Source of the DNA: Amaranthus tricolor
Taxonomy: Eukaryota > Streptophyta > Magnoliopsida > Caryophyllales > Amaranthaceae
DNA: 64,000 bases
Reading direction: 5' to 3'
Assembly: GCF_026212465.1 (NCBI RefSeq)
Contig: NC_080063.1
Coordinates: forward strand, 20,209,797 to 20,273,796
Shown: positions 23,747 to 34,512 of the stretch, one piece after another
Numbering within the stretch: position 1 is the first letter of the stretch
Layout of the letters: every line of letters begins with the position of its first letter
Program-made: the position numbers and the translations under genes
The notes under the pieces: model-generated
Database searches by the model: none
Seen by the model: the letters and a program-made list of their open reading frames with translations, nothing else
Told to the model about the DNA's origin: nothing

Positions 23747-24055
23747 ATGGCTTCAGTCAGCATGGCAGCTTCTTTCCTCGGTGGCGCTGCCACTCTATCT
23801 CCGGCAGCAGCCTCTCCACGGAGGCTGGTCATAACCAACAGTGTTAAACCCAACACTGTGAAGGTCAGCGGCGAGACCAAGCAAGAGGGCAGCAGCAATG
23901 GAAGGAGAGACATTATTTTCGCGGCTGCAGCTGCCGCCATTTCTTCTGTTGCCGGAGTTGCGATGGCTGAGCCAAAACGTGGGACTCCGGAAGCTAGGAA
24001 AGCTTACAATCCTGTTTGTGTTGCCAACCCAACTGCTAGGATCTGTAATAACTGA
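23747..24055 (+). CDS. PSBTN: Photosystem II 5 kDa protein PsbTn, nuclear-encoded, thylakoid lumen
   Basis: A single-exon frame of 102 residues. Residues 1 to about 45 are Ser/Ala-rich with few acids, a plastid transit peptide. RR at 53-54 followed by an Ala-rich hydrophobic stretch and AMA before residue 75 form a thylakoid-transfer signal with a twin-arginine look. The predicted mature peptide (75-102, about 28 residues) begins [18 protein letters not shown] and ends with a second Cys at 100, matching the known mature PsbTn with its two cysteines. The protein is a small lumenal subunit of the PSII core in plants. Start choice is clear because this ATG opens the transit peptide. The mature part is almost the only conserved section in this family. 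Confidence 0.95.
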   Translation: MASVSMAASFLGGAATLSPAAASPRRLVITNSVKPNTVKVSGETKQEGSSNGRRDIIFAAAAAAISSVAGVAMAEPKRGTPEARKAYNPVCVANPTARICNN

Positions 24056-24481
24056 AAAAAACCTTGCCTTTCTGTTACTCTTCTGCATTTATATTTCATC
24101 ATGATCATGATTATCATGTAATTTATTTACTTTTCTGATGTTTGATTGAGAACTCTGTTTATTCTATAGAGTCCTATCTTATTATTAGTATATATTAAAA
24201 TATTAATTAATTGTCTATTATGTTTTCATTCACTGCTGCAGTGATTCAGCCACTATTACTCTTATTGCTTGATCTTCCTGTGATTAAAAGTTCATTGAAA
24301 CGGGGAGAAATTGTGTTTATTATGTTCTACTTAGTTCATCTTCCACACCTCTTTGCATTCTTTGTTTATTGCTATTTATTGAAATTAATGCTTGCCTTTT
24401 CACTTGTACCTTAATCTTTGCTATATAAATCTGTTTTTTGTGAACTTGTACTCATTTATCCTTTTATTCTCCTCATTAGTC
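24056..24481 (+). other. Short intergenic stretch between psbTn and the aspartic protease
   Basis: Only 426 bp. It must hold the psbTn 3' UTR and the protease promoter. CTATATAAA at 24420-24428 is a good TATA box about 55 bp before the protease ATG. An in-frame extension upstream of 24482 exists but would put extra hydrophobic sequence before an already complete signal peptide. Confidence 0.55.
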
Positions 24482-25768
24482 ATGGAAGCATCATTCATAG
24501 TAAACTTGCATTACTCGGTTTTGTTCATCTGTTTTTTCATTATAGCGGCAGCACTAGGTTTTACCACAGACCTCATCCACAGAGACTCCATTATATCTCC
24601 TCTGTACAATCCTACTAAAACTCATTGGGAGAAGTTGAATGATGCCCTCCGACGCTCCACCACCCGAGCCCGCTACTTTGGGTTGTCGGACTCTCGGGCA
24701 ATGGTTGGGTCTTTGGTGGTCCCCGCTGGCGGGGAGTATATAATGAACATATCAATAGGTAGTCCCCCAGTTACCCTCCTTGGAATAGCTGATACTGGAA
24801 GTGATCTCACTTGGACCCAATGCAAACCCTGTGTCCAATGTTACAACCAAAGTCTACCAATTTTTGACCCCAGAAAATCCTCCTCCTTTCAACCCATACC
24901 ATGTGGGTCTCCTATTTGTTCCTCAAACTTGGCTACTAGTGATTGTAACTCGAATGGAGATTGCACATACTCCTACTCCTATGGGGATAAGTCCTACACT
25001 TATGGAGTTCTTGCAAGCGAAACAATCACCTTCGAGTCCAACTCATTTTCTGGAGTGATAGTAGGGTGTGGGCATGACAATGGCGGTTCTTTTAACGAGG
25101 AGGGGTCGGGCCTAATTGGGTTGGGTGGAGGTGAGCTTTCGCTTGTGACACAACTAAAACTCACTATTGATGGGAAGTTTTCGTATTGCCTAGTTCCCTT
25201 CTTTAAGACTAGTTTAGTCGGTAAGATCAGCTTTGGCCCTGAGGCCTTAGTCTCGGGTACAGATGTAGTTTCAACGCCTCTTATAAAGAAAAGTCCATCC
25301 ACATTCTACTACCTAACTCTAGAAAGCATTGAAATCGGAAATGTGAATTTAGGATACAAAGAATCAAGAATTAAGTATGCCGAGGAAGGTAACATTATAA
25401 TTGATTCGGGAACAACATTAACACTTCTGCCTCAAAAGTTCTACCAAGATTTAGAAGCAGAAGTGAAGAAAAACATAAAAGCTGAGCCTGTTGATGATCC
25501 AGAAGGAATGATGTCTTTGTGTTATAAAAGTGATAGGGATCTCGATGTCCCGATTATTAACATGCGTTTTGCCGGGGCAGACCTGGAACTTAAACCTTGG
25601 AATACTTTCATCAAAGTGCAGGAAGATATAGTATGCTTAGCTATGGTACCAGCAACTGAAGTGGCTATATTTGGGAATTTGGCTCAGATGGATTTTCTAG
25701 TTGGGTATGATCTTGAACAAGGGAAAGTCTCTTTTAAATCAACTAATTGCTCTCAGTTCCAATCATGA
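24482..25768 (+). CDS. Secreted A1-family aspartic protease, CDR1/nepenthesin-like
   Basis: An intronless frame of 428 residues. Residues 1 to about 25 are a hydrophobic signal peptide, followed by FTTDLIHRDS and SPLYNPTKTH, the pro-segment hallmark of CDR1-type plant aspartic proteases. The first catalytic motif is DTGSDLTWTQC with Asp104. The Cys-rich nepenthesin-type insert follows (CKPCVQC, CNSNGDC). The second motif is IIDSGTTLTLL with Asp308. The C-terminal end has FGNLAQMDFLVGYDLE and a final Cys. No catalytic residue is missing and the length is normal. Arabidopsis CDR1 acts in the apoplast in disease-resistance signalling, but the family is large and this member's substrate is unknown. 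The upstream Met at 24392 is less likely because the MEAS start gives a standard signal peptide. Confidence 0.93.
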   Translation: MEASFIVNLHYSVLFICFFIIAAALGFTTDLIHRDSIISPLYNPTKTHWEKLNDALRRSTTRARYFGLSDSRAMVGSLVVPAGGEYIMNISIGSPPVTLLGIADTGSDLTWTQCKPCVQCYNQSLPIFDPRKSSSFQPIPCGSPICSSNLATSDCNSNGDCTYSYSYGDKSYTYGVLASETITFESNSFSGVIVGCGHDNGGSFNEEGSGLIGLGGGELSLVTQLKLTIDGKFSYCLVPFFKTSLVGKISFGPEALVSGTDVVSTPLIKKSPSTFYYLTLESIEIGNVNLGYKESRIKYAEEGNIIIDSGTTLTLLPQKFYQDLEAEVKKNIKAEPVDDPEGMMSLCYKSDRDLDVPIINMRFAGADLELKPWNTFIKVQEDIVCLAMVPATEVAIFGNLAQMDFLVGYDLEQGKVSFKSTNCSQFQS

Positions 25769-26801
25769 AATCTTGGTTGTTAGTTTCGTTTCATTTCTTC
25801 CACTAAGTTGTTCAATGTTTTAGTGAATAAGTAATTGTATTACATCCAAAAAAAGTAATGATATGATAATATAACCTTGACCCTGATATCTTAACTTTGC
25901 ACAAGTTTGAGAATTGAGACATATTGGAGGTAACCATTTCTTGTGAAAGTAACATAACAACTTTCTCATACATTGGCTCCAAATTATAATAATCTATTCA
26001 ATGAAACACCTTAACAAATTGAATGAAACTATAAAAGCTCCTATAGTATTTTTTGTATTCACTAAATATATCATATTTAACACACGATTGAATATCAATA
26101 TTACACCACTATCCATATCTCCTTAAAATTATTACATTTTACTACTATTTCTTTAATAATTCAAATAGGGGTGCGTAATACTAATAATATTTTATTGAGC
26201 TGAGAGTATACCTATATAGGGAAAAAAAGATCTAGATAAGAATCAACCTTTTTCTGAAAATTAGTACTTACTCTTCAACTAAAATAGAAACTTATTTCTC
26301 AAATTTAAATTCAGCTTAAAAATAAATATGGTATCACTTAACATTATGCGTATAATAATACAAGATTGAGAATTCTCATAATGGACAATATTTGGTCTAG
26401 AAAACCAAACATATAGTATGATATAATAAAATAAAGAATAATTTGCGATTTATAACCTTGAAAGCTTGTTTATTTTTGGTGAAGAACAACTACCAAAGTA
26501 TAAAAGTTTACAGCAGGTCAAATTAAATAATTTTAACTTATTTATTCTCAAAATTTTAAATTAAATTGTCAAAATTATGTAATTTGATCTAAATAATATA
26601 GACTTTAATACTTTGATAATTGATATCCATATTTAGGCTAAGGCTCCAAATAATTCATAAGAACTCAAAATAATGTAATTATGTTATGTACTCATTTAAA
26701 ACATTGGTTTAACTGTTTAATTTAGGTTCATTTCGTCCTTCATTTATCCTCTTCAACTTTAATAACTGTTCACAGCTTCGAAGACGTAAAGTTTAGAATC
26801 A
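25769..26801. other. A+T-rich intergenic region
   Basis: About 1 kb with no coding signal and no recognisable transposon end. It must contain the protease 3' UTR and the promoter of the gene starting at 26802. Confidence 0.5.
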
Positions 26802-29800
26802 ATGGACATCAAAAACCTTGACCTTTCGCTGATTTCTTCGACAAGGAAATCTTCATCATGGCCGATTGTTTCCGGCTCCCTCGACCATGTTGTCACTTGC
26901 GAGTCCTCCTTTTCTGCCGTCGATTCCGATGATTCGAGTCGTAAACATCCTCTTATCCTGCGCCGTCCTTCACTGGATTCGGACCCCTGCGAGATCACAA
27001 GTATGTTTTCCTTTCTTTTACTCTGAAATGTCGATAAATTATGTTTTTTTAACTTCTTTTGTCAGAATTTTTGATTATTTTGTTATGATTGGTTGTGTTT
27101 TTGAGATTTTTTTTTAATTTCAAGTAGTACTTTGAGATGCAGGATTAAATTGCAGTTTTCTTTTTATCTGCAGTGTGTAATTATCCTGTTATGTAATCCA
27201 TACGACTTTAGTCTCAAATTGATCAATTGAGTTAGGTTATTTTCAAGGAGCTTTGGCATTGCCTTTGGTTTTCCGGTAATGTGAATTAATACAATTGTGT
27301 CAAGTTTAGAAGTAATTTTTCTGTCGAGTAGATGAGTAGGAGCAGATCTTAGGAAAAAGGAGCCAAATGAATGTAGTTCCTAGATTGCTGAGGAAAAACA
27401 CATAATATGTGTAGATGAATTATTATTGGCTCTTCTTGTTGGAGTTAGGATGGAATAACGGCGTCTTTGGATTTAAATTTTCTGGAGGAGATGAAATAGG
27501 AACAAACTTTTTGAACAGAAATGGAGCGTCTGTTCTTCTAGATTTCAGAGGAAAAGCACGAAGTATGGTCAGGTGAATTATTGATCGCTCTTCTCAATGG
27601 ACAAGGATGAGACAACTAAGATCTTCAGACATAATATTGCTGGTGAGCTGATAAATAAGACCATATTTTTGGAAGAAAAGGTGAAAGGGACTATTATTTT
27701 GGGTTTCGAAGGAATAGCACAAAAATGAATAGTTGAATTGTAATGGCTCTTCCTGTTGGAGCCTTTGTGTGAGGATGAAATAATTAAGCAACCAGAAACT
27801 TTTAGGTGAGCATGAGGAGATTTCTTATGAAGAATTTTAAAAGGAGTAGAATTATTTAGGATGATTGGAGGTAGTGTATTACCAAGATACACAACTACTA
27901 GAACACAATCTCCCCAAAAAATGAAGAGGCAATGATGCTTGAAATCTTAAAGATATGGCCATTTCAAGTATGTTTATATATTTTCTTTCAGCCGTACATT
28001 TTGCTGTGGATTGTGGTCTATTCACACAAGATATTTGATGTATAATACTTAGGTTGTTAAAAAAGTTGATGCATTTGTTATCATCAAATTCTAGTCAAAA
28101 CCTAATATTTTTGACTTGAGCATTGTATTGGTTTTTGGCCATGTGAACAAATTTTTAATAACAGAAAAAGAATTATATTTGGCTCTTAGGTGACCCTAGA
28201 CTGGTCATCACCTAAGGTTAGAAAATTCATGTGATTTCTTCTTGTAAAAACTTTATAGGCTCCCCGTATGTCAATGAGCACAAGCTCAAATATAGTATAT
28301 GCCCTTAAGGAACTTAAAAGATATGGAAGTTTAGTGAACTTTGTCATAGGACAAGTAAAAAATGCATTCTTTGCATCGATTAAAGCTTGAATAGCATAGA
28401 TGTGAGAAATCCTGTGTAGTGGCACATGACAAATCTAGGATGGAATCTTTGAGAGGTGTAATGTCATAAATGTGTTAGAGGAGTTTGCAGAAAAGAAGTA
28501 GCAGTAATGACAAAAGTTTTATTAAGAATAGTATGAAGAGTTGAAGAGTTTCATTAGAAAAGTAGTAAAGTTCATGCATAGCTCTCCCAAGTGCTTGAAT
28601 TTTCCCTTCTTTGTTATCCCCAATCAGATAATATTAAGGATAAAAAATCACTCTAAATTCAATATCTTTGCTTAGTTTCTGCACACAAAGAAGCTTATGT
28701 TTAAAGTAAGGAATAGAGAACATTTTTTAATGAGAGTTAAATGTTATGTGTAATTTGGTCTTTGTGAAAAGTAGGAGAACTTTTGCCATTTGAAAGATTG
28801 ATCTGACTTATTAGATTCATAGTTCAGGTTTGGGAAGAAGTTCTTAGGTGCCGGCAGAGGCTCCAGAGTCTATGATCTATAAAGGATTTTGAGTACTAGC
28901 AAGGTAACAAGTGGTCATCCAGTATAGGTGACATCAAGTTATTTGTTTGTTTCATTGGATGGACCTTGTAAATGATTAGGCTATAGTTTCAGAAGCTGAA
29001 TTGAGCAGAGGCAGGTCTGCCACCTCTCCCTCCTCTATTCATCTATTGAAACTACCTCCCCCTCCTCTATTCCCTCTGTTGAACTTACATCTTTTTTTAT
29101 CAGAACCTCTACCCCTAGATCCAGTCTCAGTGCCTTTGCCAAGCATGACCAAAGAATCAGGATCAGTTTTAGTTATTTGGGAACATCCCTCTAGTTCTCT
29201 TCGTGTTGAAAAATGTTACAAGCCTCATTGAAGGATGGAAGGTGTTGCATCATTAATGGTCGAGTCTTATGGGATCCGAAAGACTCCTCACCATTCAAGA
29301 ACTAGAACAATTTTAATTCATCTTGATGCATTTGTAAAGACATAAAAAAAATTCCAACTTCATGGGTAACATTTGTGATAGTGGGAAGCCTGATCTAAGT
29401 TCTATATCATATTCTGAAATGGTTTTTCCATGTTTAGTGTCATAAACTTCTTTGTTCAATTTGCATTTTCTTGATCTATTAGTAATAGAAAAACGCTGCC
29501 CTAGTTGTTCCAAATATCATAAGCACTATCAACAAACATAATAGATATTCTTAGAGTATAAAACACGATTGAGTATCATTGCAAGTGCCCCAAGCCTCTT
29601 GCTTCACTGAATCAGCTACATCCCCTCTTTAAAACTCCAAAAGTGTAGTTTCCTTTTAGAAGAGAGACATATTTTGAAAATTGTAGAGATAAATTGCATG
29701 GTTGTATTTGTTTGAATATTTTCATATTACTCTAGAGAGCTTATACCATTGAGTTTTCCCCCTCTTCATCTTGTCCTTTTCTCATTTTTATTTTTTGCAT

Positions 29801-32800
29801 TTGCTCTTGCATTGAACTAATGTTTTCTTTTTTCAGTTTTTTTCACACAGCAGCATGAAATTAGGCAGGTGTATGTTCGGAGTACAGCTAGGGTTTATGA
29901 GATATATTATGAAGCGTGTGAAAAGGGTGGAAATGAGTACTTATGTACAGTTCGCTGCGGCGTTGCTGCTAGAACTGAGGAGTCACTACACGAAACTGAT
30001 GATGTTGGTTTGCCTACAAGTACTAGTAACTCCAATGGAAGTTCTTGTGAAGGGCATTCCAGATCTGAAAGTGGAGGCAGCACCAATGAAGATGGTTGGG
30101 TGGATGTCAAAGTGCGAAATTCCTCTATGCTTGACGCCAGAGATAGTTTTCTGACAAAAAAAGACAAGAGCTGTATGAATCGAGTCAATCAGGTATGAGC
30201 GTATGACTATAGATCCATCAAAACAGGAAGTCGGGTTTGGTTATTCGGATACTATATGGTCTAGTCCTTTAAATATTGGATCATTTCATTTTGAGTTTGG
30301 AAATTGCTTGTTTGCAATTAAGTGTCTTAGTTTTGGACTCTCTTAAGCTGACTCTGGTGACTTAGGTGTAGCAGTGATATCTATTGTAAGCTGTAGCCTA
30401 TACAATGAACTCTTAGGTGTAGCAGTGATATCTATTGTAAGCTGTAGCCTATACAATGAACTCTTAGGTTGTAGTTGGATTGAGGGAATCAAAGAGAAAA
30501 GATGGTGATGTATTTGGAGGGATGTGCTTTCTTGTTTTTGAGTACCATTTTTTCAGGAAGGAATTTGAAGGAAAAGAGTTGAAGGGATTGAGGCTCTTGA
30601 TTTTGCTAGTGAACAAACTTCTCGAAAAATGGAAAGCTTTGGAAGGAAAATGATATGTTCTCTTCCTCTCATTTCCTTCCTAAACAAACATGGGGTTTTA
30701 TTATTCCCTTCCCTTCCTTTCCCTTCCTCCTTCCCCTTTTCTCCTTCTTCCCTTTCCCTTCTTTACCTCATAGTTCTTATTTAAATGTGTGTTACTCTAG
30801 AATTTTATTAGACATTTTTTGAAATGTTTTTTTTTTGTCCATATTTTTCCATTTATTCTGGCGTGTATGAATTACACTATTTGCTTCTGAAAACTACTTA
30901 ATTTATTATATATCTAAGTACCTTAACCCTATGGGCTGACCTAGAGATCACTGGGTCTGACACAATATCTATTTTGCAGGTCATTAAGATATGGTAAGTT
31001 AGGTTGTAGGTCGCAAAAACATGTTTCTGTTGGTATTGACTTTCAGGGGTTGTTGGTTTCTGCCAGTTACCCGCTTCCACCGTGCGCTTTGTAGCTGATT
31101 TTAGGCATTCTGCTCATGTATAGCGTTTCTTTTTTAATTAAAGCTTCTCACTTACTTCTACTTTGCTTTTGCTCCAGCATTTACCATTTTAAGCCATTAA
31201 TTATGCATCTAAACTATCTATGCAATCTGATAACATTAATGAATTCCCTTTACGCTCCTATGAATCCTCTAAAAATGATCATATATATGATTCTTATATG
31301 AAGGATTTTCCTGTATGCAGCCCTGAGCCCCTGAACATTAAATAGACATCCTAATATATTTGGGATTTTATGATGAAAGCTTGCGTTCATTGGTGCGATA
31401 AATGTTTATTTCATACATTCAATTTTGACTACTTGCTTCCATTTCAAGGATGCAGCCACCACAAGGCTTTTCTTCCTTTTGACTAACCTACGGCAACTGA
31501 TTTATCCCATTGATGAAATTTCAGGACAGTTTTGAGGCTACTGCAGAGATTTCTGATGGTGCTCCAGTCGTGTCTGTAACTATCCGTTTGCTATCTATTC
31601 AGAGTGGAGAGTACATTAACATTGATGAAATTTATGTGTTTGCTGATCCTGTGGTATCATCTGATACCAATTCTTTACCAAATAAACCAGAGACCTCATC
31701 TGACATGGCCACCATGTCATTGCTCATTCCAACACTTCTGCAGATGTCTAAAAATCAGAGGAACCAAAAGCAAGGTCAAAGTGATTCTTCTGCAGTAGTT
31801 AATAAGTGCCATAATCCTGAAGATAAGCCAATCGGCATGCCTATGATAGCTAGTACTTCTCAGTCAGAAAGTACCCAGGAAGCCCTGCTTAGTAGTGGAT
31901 CTGAACTCATGTCCCAATCAGAATTACAAAGGCTAGATTCTCAAGTCAAGTCTTTTCCTTCAAGTGACAGGAGTGAATTTTCTTGCAGTCGAATAGAGAG
32001 AACTCTGGATGAACTCGTTTCTCGAGTTACTAAAATTGAACACTTCTGTTTGAGGTTTGAGGAAACTTTGGTAAAGCCAGTTAGCAACATGGAAGCAAGG
32101 CTCGAAAGGATAGAGCATCAATTGGACACCTTTTTCAAGACTGCAAAGTCTTCCATGACAGAGTGCACAAGAATATCTGCCCCAAACTATATTTGTTCCG
32201 AGTCTGAATCAGATTCCATCTTCACTGAAGGAAATGATTCTCCAAGTACTATACAATGCAAGTCAATAAAAAAAGATCAAGATTCTTTTGAAGACATGTC
32301 CAACACTCCCTCAGATGCCTATTCATCTCTCTGTAATCAACCCAATGGTGTGCCTTCATCCACCACTGCTTCTCAGTTACATCCTAGTCTTGTGCTCACT
32401 GCACCAGACTTTTCTTTTGTTGATGACGAGGGAGATAATGGTCCCTTGGAAACGTTAAAAGAGTCCCCAAAAAGCATTTTGAAGAAACCATTATCAATTG
32501 ATGATTGTCTCGCTTCTGCACTTGCCGGTTTTTTATCTTCAGCATCTATTAATATTAATATGGATGAAGAAACTGCTGATACATATAGCAAAGAAGAAAC
32601 TGGAAAGACTTCCCAATCAGAAGTTATTAAATCTGATGATCAAGCTGTCCTTTTTGATGTCCCTGATATTTCTGGGAAGTATAATGTGGAAATAGAAGAA
32701 GATTCTTCTGTGGCTGACAATGGTTTTACAGAAACAAAATTCGTTGACAAAAACAGCCTTATATATGAAGGGGATAATGAGACGCACATTAGTACTTGTA

Positions 32801-33390
32801 ATGAAGTTAATGTTGACCAAGTTAAAACAGTTGGTGATTTGAGTGTAGATGTCAGATCCATAGAAGCTGAGGATGACTCGAATCAATTGTTTTCTTTTGA
32901 TTCCCCTGTCAATGATACCAATGTTACTGCGTTAAGAATACCAGCAGACTGCATCAACTCCTCATCTGGAATAGAGACTGCAAATGAAAGTGCGGGTATA
33001 CTACTAAACACCCTCAAGTTACAAAGCCCTTTTGTTGTAGATTTTGAAACACCAATACTGGATGTGACGTTCTTATCACAAGAGAGTTCTTCTAAGTACT
33101 CTCTTGATGGCCTTCTTGTGGATGATCCCGAGCTGCACAGTGAAGTTTCTTATGGTAAAGAATACAATGCTACTTCATTCAATCAGCAAAGCAATTTAGA
33201 CAATGCTACTCCATTCAATAAGCAATGTGATTTAGTTATAATCGACAATGTGGACTCCGCAACTTCTGAAACATCCACTAATTTCTCGTTTTGTTTAGAT
33301 TATCATGATGCTGATTGCGTGCCTTTAAATAGAGAGGAAGCAGAACAGAACAAATGTAGCACACAAGATATGGGTGCAAGTCTAATATGA
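26802..33390 (+). CDS. Uncharacterised plant protein with coiled coil (three exons, 806 residues)
   Basis: Exons 26802-27000, 29837-30192 and 31525-33390 join in frame (2421 nt). I do not recognise a named domain. Exon 1 encodes a Ser/Asp-rich start (LDLSLIS, DHVVTCESSFSAVDSDDSSR). Exon 2 has a conserved-looking block, QVYVRSTARVYEIYYE and YLCTVRCGVAAR, ending in MNRVNQ. Exon 3 starts DSFEATAEISDGAPVVSVTI and INIDEIYVFADPV, which together with exon 2 could be a beta-rich domain. A heptad-like segment follows (RTLDELVSRVTKIEHFCLRF to EARLERIEHQLDTFF) and then an acidic, Ser/Asn-rich, probably disordered tail. It resembles proteins labelled 'futsch-like' in plant annotations (recall only; weak). 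Exons 2 and 3 have conserved-protein character. Intron 1 carries a Copia relic. Confidence 0.85.
27310..29640 (-). mobile_element. Decayed Copia retrotransposon in intron 1 of the 26802 gene
   Basis: Minus-strand fragments read in Copia order from right to left: gag-like sequence (29313-29513), GAG-pre-integrase and integrase start (28186-28425: HRISHI, CPMTKFTKLPYLLSS, IFELVLIDIRGAYKV, FLTLGDDQSRVT), then the integrase C-terminal part (27800-27892: NTLPPIILNNSTPFKILHKK, AHLKVSGCL). Stops and frame changes are frequent and no LTR was found, so this is an old immobile relic. It is antisense to its host gene. Confidence 0.75.
27335..27790 (-). repeat. Three diverged tandem units of about 160 bp inside the Copia relic
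   Basis: The phrase 'gaggaaaaRcac ... gaattattRRtYgctctt ... ggatgaRa' recurs near 27388-27455, 27545-27612 and 27710-27785, at a spacing of about 160 bp. The sequence before each phrase is also alignable. Copies differ a lot, so the duplication is old. Confidence 0.5.
30361..30462 (+). repeat. Perfect 51-bp tandem duplication in intron 2 of the 26802 gene
   Basis: The unit from CTTAGGTGTAGCAGTG to CAATGAACT occurs twice head to tail, essentially identical, and a third partial start (CTTAGGTTGTAG) follows. The duplication is recent. Confidence 0.92.
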
Positions 33391-34512
33391 TAGCTATGTT
33401 TCACAGAAGATATATATTTTGCTGCACATAGATTTCTTGCTTAACACTGTACTTAATTGATTGTCCTTCATCCTCTGCTCTGACATGCATCTCATTTGCC
33501 TCAATGTTTTTCATTGTGTGCTTGTGCAATGAGCTTAGATATTTTCCTGTTTCTGAGGGAACAGTCATAATATTGTTTGGATACTTGAATATATTGCCCA
33601 AGGTTTAATACTACAGCAACCTCCTTTACTCTCCAAGACCTTGTCATGTGGTTTAGTACATTTCCAAAGAAAATGAATTGTGTGGATAAAATTAAAAGAG
33701 AGTTAAAATATATGGATGAGATTAAAAGAAAGTTCTGGACATTATTCAAAATAAAAATAATGTAAATTAAGTGGGGCGTATCAAAACAACAAATGCTACA
33801 AATTCAAGACGGAGTGAGTACATTGGTTCCATGTGTCATTAGGAGTTTAGTAAAGTAAAAAAATACATTGTATCTCTAAGCCTATTCATATTTTTCAACA
33901 TAACCCTTTTAGAAATTAAATCAGTAAATATATTTATTTATAGATTGTTCACCAATATTGATAATTAAGGTTACTTATTATATTTTTTGATTACAGGCTA
34001 GCTGATGGAAGGAGAGTTAAGTAAGATTTGATTATAAAATGTTTTCTAAAAAAAATAATATTTATTTTAATCGAAATAAATCTCGATTTTTATTAAATTT
34101 ATTTATTGATTGATAATAATCATATCATAAATATTCATAAAAATGTTAAAAAATAACAATGTTATTTTTTAAGAGTCTTGACAAATATAATTACTTTAAG
34201 TGGACGATATTTGATTACATGACTATATTTATTTAATTTAAAATTTGATTTTTTTAAAAATTGAAGCTAACTTAGGTAAAGTATTTATAATTTATTATAC
34301 CAATTTTATATATATGATATTTTAATTAACTCAATGAAAAAGTTATGTATTCGATAAATAATTTAAAGACATCAGTATTTCATTAATACCTTAAATTAAA
34401 AAATTCATGTATTCGATAAATTTAAAAACGGTAATATATACGTGTGTTGTTTTGTGAAGTTATATTTTATATATTTCAAAATATTAAATTTTTGCATGAG
34501 TTTTCATATTTA
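33391..34512. other. 3' flank of the 26802 gene and A+T-rich intergenic DNA
   Basis: No gene is recognised. A Stowaway-like end (AAGACGGAGTGAGTA near 33807-33821) suggests a decayed MITE around 33640-33821 without a clear partner end. The rest is A+T-rich. Confidence 0.45.

Noticed and set aside
24392..24481. Upstream in-frame start of the aspartic protease
   Set aside because: It would add 30 hydrophobic residues before a complete signal peptide, and the likely TATA box at 24420 lies inside this stretch.
25000..25302. 100-codon frame antisense to the aspartic protease
   Set aside because: Shadow of a strongly supported gene; no independent evidence.
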